DNA from: Rubinisphaera italica
Lineage (GTDB): Bacteria; Planctomycetota; Planctomycetia; Planctomycetales; Planctomycetaceae
DNA: 64,000 nt
NCBI RefSeq assembly: GCF_007859715.1
Contig: NZ_SJPG01000001.1
Coordinates: 5,557,676-5,621,675, forward strand
Direction: 5' to 3'
Shown piece by piece: positions 57,850-64,000 of this stretch. The number at the start of each line of letters is the position of its first letter. Position 1 is the first letter of the stretch. Made by a program: the position numbers and the translations under genes. The notes beneath the pieces were generated by a model. That model did no database searches and had not been told where the DNA came from. It saw nothing but the letters and a program-made list of their open reading frames with translations.

Positions 57850-59199
57850 TCATAACGGAATTTTCAATTGAAACCGGGTTTTTCCATTCTGCAGTAAGAT
57901 CAGCGAGCCGCCGCAGTCCTGAGCGGCCTGACGAGCCAGCGCCAATCCCAATCCCACCCCTTCATTCTTGGTCGTGATGAAGGGATGAAAGATCTCCTCA
58001 ATGAGATCTTCGGGAATTCCTGCTCCGTTGTCTGAGATTTCGATCAGTGCAGAATTCGAGTCCACTGCCGTGGAGACGCTCACTTCCCCGCCGGGACCGG
58101 CTGCTTCAATCGCATTCAGAATTAGATTCAGCAATGCTCCACGCAAAGCATTGGCATCCGAAATGATTTGATCGATTTTCAAACGCTCACTCGTGAACCG
58201 GGTTTTATGATGCTCGCACATCGGCTGCACGAGCGAAATCACATCATCGAGAATCTGATCGAGCAGGTCAGCTTCCGGCTTATCAGACTCCCCTTTCGTC
58301 AGCCGGAGCAACGCTTTGATCTGCTCTTCGGTGAGAGTCAATTGTCGGATCGCAACCGCAATTGCTTCATCGTTTCCCGTGGCACAGCGTCGCTGATGAA
58401 GTTGGATCGATACCCGGGCACCCGTCAGAGAATTTCGCAATTGATGCGCCAGCCCCCCGCTCAGTTGAGCCAGCATCGATGATCGTTCACTACTGCGAAT
58501 GGATTTCATCGATTGATCGAGCACAACAGACAATTGATTCAAATCCTCGGCAAGATCCTGAAGCTCATCATTAATAACCGGTTTGGGAGTGGCTGAGTAA
58601 TTCCCTCCAGCCAGTCGTGAGACTTGATGTTGGGCGGATTGGATCCTGCGGGCAATTCGCTGAGAAATCCAGAGGGACGCGAAGATAGTCAGAATTAACA
58701 GCAGCCCACCGACGAGGACAGGAGGAAAAATTGCCTGCCAGCGTTCCACCGCCCATTCACTCTCAGGATACAGAACCAGAACAGATTCCGTCCGTGAACT
58801 ACTCCGCTTAGAGACAAGACCTGCAAAATACCGGCGACCTTCAAACTCAAAGAGGGTTCGTTTTTCCAGAGAATTCCGATTGAAGGAGCTGAGGTTTTGA
58901 GAATTTAAGAGAGGACTTGAAGAATCGGCTTTCACGAGAGTCGTACCCGTGACATCCCCATTCTGATTGAAAACCACAAAGTCAGCCTCGGAAAACTGTT
59001 TCAACTGCCCGAGGATGGCAGGAGTGAGTGGATAAGTCGCCGTTTCTAACGTGCTGAGCACGTTTTCCATCCGGGCAGTAATCTCCTGATCGACCTGTCG
59101 GACTGCAAACCAGGCAGAAGAAATCGCAACAACGAACACCGTTCCGATCTGGATGATCAAAAAGGGGAGTAGAATCTGGTTTCGAATTGGCCAACGCAT
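57850..59199 (-). CDS. Membrane sensor histidine kinase, orphan
   Basis: A 449-residue protein. Two membrane segments (about 10-32 and 158-178) frame a periplasmic sensor region. Residues of about 180-230 are a HAMP domain (RIQSAQHQVSRLAGGNYS). HisKA has GGLAHQLRNSLTG with phosphoacceptor His252. HATPase_c has LNLILNAIEAAG (N box), EISDNGAGIPE (G1) and GVGLGLALARQAAQDCGGSL (G2). Everything needed for kinase activity is present. No response regulator lies next to it. It is convergent with the Cys-rich lipoprotein gene (31 bases). Confidence 0.93.
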   Translation of the reverse strand: MRWPIRNQILLPFLIIQIGTVFVVAISSAWFAVRQVDQEITARMENVLSTLETATYPLTPAILGQLKQFSEADFVVFNQNGDVTGTTLVKADSSSPLLNSQNLSSFNRNSLEKRTLFEFEGRRYFAGLVSKRSSSRTESVLVLYPESEWAVERWQAIFPPVLVGGLLLILTIFASLWISQRIARRIQSAQHQVSRLAGGNYSATPKPVINDELQDLAEDLNQLSVVLDQSMKSIRSSERSSMLAQLSGGLAHQLRNSLTGARVSIQLHQRRCATGNDEAIAVAIRQLTLTEEQIKALLRLTKGESDKPEADLLDQILDDVISLVQPMCEHHKTRFTSERLKIDQIISDANALRGALLNLILNAIEAAGPGGEVSVSTAVDSNSALIEISDNGAGIPEDLIEEIFHPFITTKNEGVGLGLALARQAAQDCGGSLILLQNGKTRFQLKIPL

Positions 59200-59437
59200 A
59201 AATTGATCCTGTTTCCTCGTGATTTCTGATCAGCATCACCGCTGAGGTGATTTTTTCGCCACTCCCGGCGATCAATTCGCCACGCCATCGAACTCGATCA
59301 GAGAAAACCACCGACTTCTGATTGAATTCTAACGATTACATAAAAGGTACAGATTTTGCTAAACGTCATTCTTAGACTTAAATTATTGGAATGAGTGCTT
59401 AAAATATGTACTCTAAGATCAGAAAACGAAGGTATTT

Positions 59438-60451
59438 ATGATTCTACGGACCCAAAAAGGCTTTACCTTAATCGAGCTGCTCGTCGTCATCGCAATCATT
59501 GCCATACTGGTAGCACTCTTGCTTCCTGCTGTCCAGCAGGCTCGAGAAGCGGCTCGACGGACTCAGTGTAAGAATCATATGAAACAGCTCGGTCTGGCAC
59601 TGCATAATTATGTCGATGTGAACACTGTCCTTCCACCCGGTGCTTCCGTCGATCTATCCATTACCGCAACCGGCAATAACGGATCCTGGGGAGTTCACGG
59701 TCGCATTCTGCCCTATCTGGAGCAAGGTAGCTTGTACGATCAAGTCGACCTCTCGACCGCATGGGATTTTCAGACACCGATTGATGGGCTTAAAATTCCG
59801 ATCTACGCCTGCCCTAGTGATCCTAAAAGTGATCAGGCTCGCGACCCCGGCAGTGGAAAAGTGACCCTATATCCCACCTCCTACGGTTTCAACTACGGCA
59901 CCTGGTTTGTATTCAATCCGACTAATAACCAGAGTGGAGATGGACTCTTCTATCCCAACAGCAAACTCTCATTTCGCGATGCCGTCGATGGCAGTTCCAA
60001 TACCCTGCTCGCTTCCGAAGTGAAAGGCTGGACGCCGTACACTCGCAACGGTGGTCCCTCCACAACAGTCCGGCCGGATACCGTTCCTCAGGCAGAAACA
60101 ATTGTTACTTCCGGCGCTGATTTCAAAACCAACACCGGTCACACCGAATGGCCCGATGGCCGCGTCCATCATACGGGTGTCACCACAACGCTCACTCCGA
60201 ATTCAAATGTTACCTATTCCAATGGTGGAACTCTGTATGAAGAAGTCGATTTCAATTCCTGGCAGGAAGGCAAAAACGGCTCGGCTGGTTCACCAACTTA
60301 TGCCGTCATCACCGCACGAAGTTATCATCAGGGAACAGTCAACGCTGTGCTGCTGGATGGATCTGTGAGAAGTGTCAGCGAGAATATCGACCTCTCAATC
60401 TGGCGCGGGGTAGGCACCCGATCTGGAGGGGAAGTACTCGGAGAGTTCTAA
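59438..60451 (+). CDS. DUF1559 prepilin-like protein (2)
   Basis: A 337-residue protein: [18 protein letters not shown] (prepilin signal, Gly cleavage, Glu +5), [33 protein letters not shown], middle WGVHGRILPYLEQGSLYDQVDL and C-terminal GTVNAVLLDGSVRSVSENIDL. Very similar plan to the copy at 35991, but on the plus strand and with no lipoprotein partner behind it. The DNA of the first 150 bases is also strongly alike between the two copies. Confidence 0.93.
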   Translation: MILRTQKGFTLIELLVVIAIIAILVALLLPAVQQAREAARRTQCKNHMKQLGLALHNYVDVNTVLPPGASVDLSITATGNNGSWGVHGRILPYLEQGSLYDQVDLSTAWDFQTPIDGLKIPIYACPSDPKSDQARDPGSGKVTLYPTSYGFNYGTWFVFNPTNNQSGDGLFYPNSKLSFRDAVDGSSNTLLASEVKGWTPYTRNGGPSTTVRPDTVPQAETIVTSGADFKTNTGHTEWPDGRVHHTGVTTTLTPNSNVTYSNGGTLYEEVDFNSWQEGKNGSAGSPTYAVITARSYHQGTVNAVLLDGSVRSVSENIDLSIWRGVGTRSGGEVLGEF

Positions 60452-60854
60452 ATCTGAAGGGTGGCTTCCATGAAAAAGGGTAGCTCAGATAGCTCCGCTA
60501 ACTGAGTGGACGAAGTCCACAAATAGTCTTCAGTTTGATGAAGAACGCAAAATCAGACTAAATCTATCTAGACCACGTTCCAATTGAAAATTGACGGGTG
60601 GCTGGGGTTGAAGCACAGCGAAGCCCCCAGATGAGTTCATCACAAACCCACAAAACCACTAGAGCCGTTTCCATGAATGTGTAGCGGGTGATTGACTGGA
60701 AATATAGGGCTCAGACCATAAAAACCCGCTACAGTAATCTGCAAACTAAAGTAAATCTCTCTACCCCGCTGCATTGACCTCTCGAATTCCTTCTCACAGT
60801 ACCGTAAAATAATCGGATTGCTCCCAAATCATTCCGACTGGAAAGAATAATAAA
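60452..60854. repeat. Gap with family B copy and other palindromic phrases
   Basis: No gene seen in 403 bases. GGGTGGCTGGGGTTGAAGCA...CGAAGCCCCCAGATGAG at 60596-60636 is family B. GTGGACGAAGTCCAC at 60506-60520 is a palindrome preceded by TAGCTCCGCTAACTGA. The rest carries the promoter of the next gene. Confidence 0.7.
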
Positions 60855-61988
60855 ATGAAAAGCATGTTTCTTTGTCTGATGTCACTGGCACTGGTCAGTT
60901 CCTTCAACATCAACTCACTCTCTGCCGCCGACAAGTACCGCGTTGGACCGGATGCCGATCAACTCAAGTCGACCCGACAGGCGGGAATCGATTTCCTGAT
61001 CAAATCGCAGAACGCAGATGGCAGCTGGAGCAACCCGAAAATCCTCGGCATCTCCGCACTGGTCACGACATCACTGCTGGAAAATGGTTTGTCCCCGGAG
61101 AACCCCACAGTCAGCAAAGCCCTTAACTATCTGACACAATTCAAGCAGGATAACGGCGGCATCTACCATCCCGACACCAAACATCGCAACTATGAAACAT
61201 CGATCATTCTCATGTGCCTGGTTGAAGGTAATCGTGATGGCAAGTACGACGAATTAATTGCCAAAGCTCAGAAGTTCCTCAAAGGCCTGCAGTGGGATGA
61301 AGATGAAGGTCTCAATGAAGACGACCCCGCTTACGGCGGAGCCGGTTATGGTTCTCACTCCCGCCCCGACCTGTCCAACACTCAATTCATGCTCGAAGCT
61401 CTCCAGAAATCGGGACTCTCAGTCGATGACCCCGCCTTCCAGAAAGCGATCACCTTCGTTTCACGAACACAGAATCTCGATTCCAAATACAACAACACGC
61501 CTTTTGCCAGCCGTATTGACGATGGTGGCTTCTACTACACTCCGGCTGCGGGCGGCTCTTCACAGGCAGGCACAACCGACGCCGGCGGCTTACGATCCTA
61601 TGCCAGCATGACTTACGCCGGCCTTAAAAGTTTCATCTATGCCGGCATGTCCAAAGATGATCCGCGTGTTGTCGCTGCAACGAAGTGGGTGAAAGATCAT
61701 TATACCGTTGATGAAAATCCGGGCATGGGCGAGCAGGGGTTGTTCTATTACTATCAGGTCTTTGCCAAAACACTCGGATTACTCGGCGTCGAAAAACTCG
61801 AAACCACAGATGGCGAAATGCACGACTGGCGGAAAGACCTGTTCAACAAGTTGTCCTCAGGTCAAAAACCCGACGGCAGCTGGACCAACGAAGCCGACCG
61901 CTGGTACGAAGGAGATCCCGCACTCGTCACCGCTTACGCATTGTTGGCGTTAGCTTACTGCGACCCCATTCCCGCCTTGGGAAATTAA
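60855..61988 (+). CDS. Secreted prenyltransferase/squalene-cyclase-like (alpha/alpha barrel) protein
   Basis: A 377-residue protein with a signal peptide (cleavage near SLSAADK). The mature part has terpenoid-cyclase-like helical repeats with [33 protein letters not shown] (QxxDGSW-type), [15 protein letters not shown] and [16 protein letters not shown]. The fold is the alpha6/alpha6 barrel of prenyltransferases and terpene cyclases, but there is no DxDD or DDxxD catalytic aspartate motif in the usual place, so it is probably a non-cyclase member. Planctomycetes hold many such exported copies. Confidence 0.85.
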   Translation: MKSMFLCLMSLALVSSFNINSLSAADKYRVGPDADQLKSTRQAGIDFLIKSQNADGSWSNPKILGISALVTTSLLENGLSPENPTVSKALNYLTQFKQDNGGIYHPDTKHRNYETSIILMCLVEGNRDGKYDELIAKAQKFLKGLQWDEDEGLNEDDPAYGGAGYGSHSRPDLSNTQFMLEALQKSGLSVDDPAFQKAITFVSRTQNLDSKYNNTPFASRIDDGGFYYTPAAGGSSQAGTTDAGGLRSYASMTYAGLKSFIYAGMSKDDPRVVAATKWVKDHYTVDENPGMGEQGLFYYYQVFAKTLGLLGVEKLETTDGEMHDWRKDLFNKLSSGQKPDGSWTNEADRWYEGDPALVTAYALLALAYCDPIPALGN

Positions 61989-62014
61989 GTGATATTTGAT
62001 GTATCCCCTTAATT

Positions 62015-62044
62015 TACAAGCACGAAGCGCAAGCGAGTGAGTCA
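62015..62044. repeat. Family C repeat, single arm
   Basis: ACAAGCACGAAGCGCAAGCG then AGTGAGTC, identical to 42487-42514, right before the small secreted gene's stop. Confidence 0.85.
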
Positions 62045-62046
62045 AA

Positions 62047-62286
62047 TCAACAAGGAAGCAGAGAGCAACTCAGGTTAGCCCCGAAAGATTCTTTCAGGGC
62101 GGTAATAAAAACTAGGCTCTCACACCCCTTGTATTGTAGCGTTTGAGAGCTTTGTGCAATTTCGTGTACCCCGCTTGTCCCGTTTTTGTCCCTGTTGTGA
62201 TTTTCTGCTGCGGAAAGGGATTGTACAGGGTTTCCGAGGATTCCCACCAGCATAATCGTGCTCAGAATCGTGAAAAAACTGTTCAT
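62047..62286 (-). CDS. Small secreted protein, 79 aa
   Basis: GGAG eight bases before the ATG at 62286 and a clear signal peptide (MNSFFTILSTIMLVGILGNP, cleavage near LSAAE) support this gene. The mature part is only about 50 residues, polar, with two to three Cys (YKGCESLVF, NLSCSLLPC) that could form a disulfide. Its stop abuts a family C repeat arm. Unknown function. Confidence 0.55.
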   Translation of the reverse strand: MNSFFTILSTIMLVGILGNPVQSLSAAENHNRDKNGTSGVHEIAQSSQTLQYKGCESLVFITALKESFGANLSCSLLPC

Positions 62287-62352
62287 TGTCGTTATCTCCA
62301 AATGGTTGAATGATGACTCATTAGAGTCGTTTCGTTTTGAATGTTGAAAATG

Positions 62353-62390
62353 GTATCAGGTCATCAGAATAATCTCTGATGACCTGATAC
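62353..62390. repeat. Perfect 16-bp inverted repeat next to the integrase
   Basis: GTATCAGGTCATCAGA and its exact reverse complement TCTGATGACCTGATAC around a 6-base AT loop (ATAATC). There is no T-tract, so it may be a terminator, a recombinase core or an operator. It lies 130 bases beyond the integrase stop. Confidence 0.7.
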
Positions 62391-62521
62391 TCACAATTTA
62401 ATCTTCGAGTTGGACTCCAATACCATCGAAGTGTTTGTTGATCATTAAATGCAGTAGCGTCTGTTATCCGGCTTCTGAATGACTTGTGAGTATCACTTCT
62501 GATTTTGTCTTTTTCATGGAA

Positions 62522-63640
62522 TTACTGAGCTCCATGAGGAGAATCAAAACTAATCTCCAGCATGAATTTTTGTGATTGATTGTCTGAGAGCTGGTAGTAA
62601 ACCGCTCCCATGGAGCGATCTGACCTATGTCCCATCCAGCTGTCAATCGCCTTCTGTGGGATTCCAGAATTGACACAGTGAGTTTCAAAAAAGTGTCGAA
62701 AACTGTGCAATACTAAACCATCAGACTTTTGTCCGACTGGGATTCCGCATTGACGTGCCGTTGCTTGAACACGTTCCTTGAGGCTTTTGGGATTAATATG
62801 GTGATCTCCATCGGGATATCGCGGGCTTGCTCTGGCCGCCAGGTACCAAGGTCCTGAAGGCGATTTGTAATGCAGCAAATAACTTCGCAGAACCGGATGA
62901 ATGGGAATCTTGCGAGACTGCCTGGTTTTCGTCTCGGCTCCTTCTCTGGAAATAATATGTATCCAGTTATTTTTCAGATCCACATCTTCTTTGCGGAGAC
63001 GTTTTAATTCTCCGCTGCGAATCCCCGTGAAGGCCAGGATCGCCAGCATAATACGTTGTAAAGCAGATAAGCTTTCTAATATCTGGTAGACCTGCTCCAA
63101 TGTGGGGACTAATCTCCGACAACTCGATTTCACGCTCGGAATCTTAATTCGATTAAGCGGAGATTCTTTGAGTAAATGTCGACTGACGCACCAATTCAAA
63201 AATTGCTTGATGACCATTGATTCGTGATAGACCGTAGCAGGAGCATGAGTTGAAGCACGATGTTTTCGATACTCATCAAAATGCAACGGTTTGATCTGTG
63301 CTAAATTACGAATCCCTCTGGCTGCACAAAACTGAATGAAGGTGTTGAGTTCGCCACGATACCGCTCCTGTGTGGATTCTGCTCTTTCCTCAAATGCCAG
63401 TTGGCTCAGGTAGAGTTCCTGAGCATCGCAAAGACTGGTTCGTGCAACCTCCTTTCGAAATTCACCACTGGTAAGATTAGCAGCCAGTTGTGTAGCTCTT
63501 CGTATCGCTTCTTTCTGATTGCTTGTTTTGAGACTTTTCCGGCAATGTTTTCCCTCATGGGAAAATTCAGCGGTATAAATTTTCTTTTTACCTCGGGGAA
63601 TAATTTTCACCCGATCTGCGATCAAATAATTTTTTATCAT
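62522..63640 (-). CDS. Tyrosine recombinase (phage-type integrase)
   Basis: A 372-residue protein. Residues of about 20-170 are the arm and core-binding SAM-like domains. The catalytic domain (about 180-355) has Arg208 (AFTGIRSGELKRL), Lys238 (TKTRQSRKIPI), His312-x-x-Arg315 (LHSFRHFFET), His338 (WMGHRSD) and Tyr348/349 (AVYYQLSD): the full R-K-H-R-H-Y set. It starts 3 bases after the end of the helix-turn-helix gene, so the two are one unit. It belongs to an integrative element whose other end is outside the window; the exact att site is not visible. Confidence 0.93.
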   Translation of the reverse strand: MIKNYLIADRVKIIPRGKKKIYTAEFSHEGKHCRKSLKTSNQKEAIRRATQLAANLTSGEFRKEVARTSLCDAQELYLSQLAFEERAESTQERYRGELNTFIQFCAARGIRNLAQIKPLHFDEYRKHRASTHAPATVYHESMVIKQFLNWCVSRHLLKESPLNRIKIPSVKSSCRRLVPTLEQVYQILESLSALQRIMLAILAFTGIRSGELKRLRKEDVDLKNNWIHIISREGAETKTRQSRKIPIHPVLRSYLLHYKSPSGPWYLAARASPRYPDGDHHINPKSLKERVQATARQCGIPVGQKSDGLVLHSFRHFFETHCVNSGIPQKAIDSWMGHRSDRSMGAVYYQLSDNQSQKFMLEISFDSPHGAQ

Positions 63641-63642
63641 GA

Positions 63643-63909
63643 TTATCTCCAGTCAGGACCGTTGTAGAATCGGTCCAAGGTTTTCTCAGGCCAGAAGTAG
63701 ATATGTTTTCCGCGTTTTCGGAAGGTTCCATCAAAGCGTCCTTTCTGAATCCACTCGTAGAGAGTTTTCCTTGCAACGTTTAATTCACGAGCAAATTGAT
63801 CGACTGTCATACCGAACTTTGAGACAGTTGGATCAGATTTCCGAAAGGCTTGAACCGCCCGTTCGATTTCGGTTTTTGAAGCAATATTCCTGGATCCGTT
63901 GCGAGACAT
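63643..63909 (-). CDS. Excisionase-like MerR-type DNA-binding protein
   Basis: An 88-residue protein. AGGAGGACG before the ATG at 63909 decides the start; 21 codons upstream are not needed. FGMTVDQFARELNVARKTLYEWIQKGRFDGTFRKRGKHIYFW is a HTH_17-type helix-turn-helix: DNA-binding helices, then a wing with a basic loop. Next to an integrase it would be the recombination directionality factor or the repressor of the unit; this is inference. Confidence 0.8.
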   Translation of the reverse strand: MSRNGSRNIASKTEIERAVQAFRKSDPTVSKFGMTVDQFARELNVARKTLYEWIQKGRFDGTFRKRGKHIYFWPEKTLDRFYNGPDWR

Positions 63910-64000
63910 CGTTTCGTCCTCCTGACGATAGTTGAGCAATGATGACACTCGGCACCCGAATGTCTGACTCATCCCACTATCTCGAAGAGTCCAAAAAAAA
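63910..64000. other. Upstream region of the integrase unit (right window edge)
   Basis: It carries the ribosome site (AGGAGG at about 63918) and probably the promoter of the excisionase/integrase unit. The run of eight A at the very edge could be real or an artefact of the window. Confidence 0.4.

Overview
The window looks like chromosomal DNA of a planctomycete, most likely family Planctomycetaceae; the genus is not resolved. The evidence is two DUF1559 prepilin-like proteins with a GFTLIE cleavage motif, three outward-type PQQ-like beta-propellers opening with a W-x-x-(F/W)RG motif, a type I sulfatase, secreted HEAT/TPR and prenyltransferase-fold proteins, a signal peptidase I with a very large insertion, a TPR protein ending in two RNA-polymerase alpha-CTD-like modules, and intergenic DNA full of short inverted-repeat families. 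Most of it is ordinary chromosome. The accessory parts are one intact ISAs1-type insertion sequence and an excisionase-like/integrase pair at the right edge.

Layout. 0-13 kb, mostly minus strand: 5' part of argH, a 43-aa membrane peptide, a VOC protein, a TIM-barrel sugar isomerase-like protein, the TPR/alpha-CTD protein, rpsR, an ABC-F ATPase, a GNAT-RimK-like ATP-grasp fusion lying among three PQQ-like propellers, and a HIT hydrolase. 13-27 kb: purU, an immunity-like orphan, a TPR lipoprotein, a sulfatase, an FAH-family enzyme, a DUF2617-like protein, lepB, a (p)ppGpp-hydrolase-like HD protein, a TadE/VWA/TadE set, and a FadE-like acyl-CoA dehydrogenase. 28-30 kb: leuA, preceded by what reads as a complete leucine attenuator. 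30-45 kb: a PadR regulator, tRNA-Gln, tRNA-Lys, initiator tRNA-Met, a haem-binding lipoprotein, yqgE, DUF2062, a DUF1559/lipoprotein pair, a PAS-AraC regulator, a HEAT-repeat protein, an RlmL-like methyltransferase and an NCS2 permease. 45-64 kb: a cupredoxin-like protein, an EVE protein, two low-complexity secreted proteins, a GNAT protein, the IS, an AIM24 protein, a C45 hydrolase, an orphan MotB, a Cys-rich lipoprotein, a histidine kinase, DUF1559, a prenyltransferase-fold protein, and the integrase module.

The strongest novel signal is upstream of leuA (28035-28203). It has a good sigma70-like promoter whose predicted start falls on the ATG of a 24-codon ORF carrying five Leu codons, three of them CTA. 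Three mutually exclusive RNA pairings follow, ending in a GC-rich hairpin with a T-tract. This has every element of ribosome-mediated leucine attenuation, apparently with a leaderless leader peptide.

Start codons were moved from the longest ORF to internal sites where a Shine-Dalgarno sequence, lipobox or signal peptide supported it. Family names come from reading motifs by eye; no database search was run.
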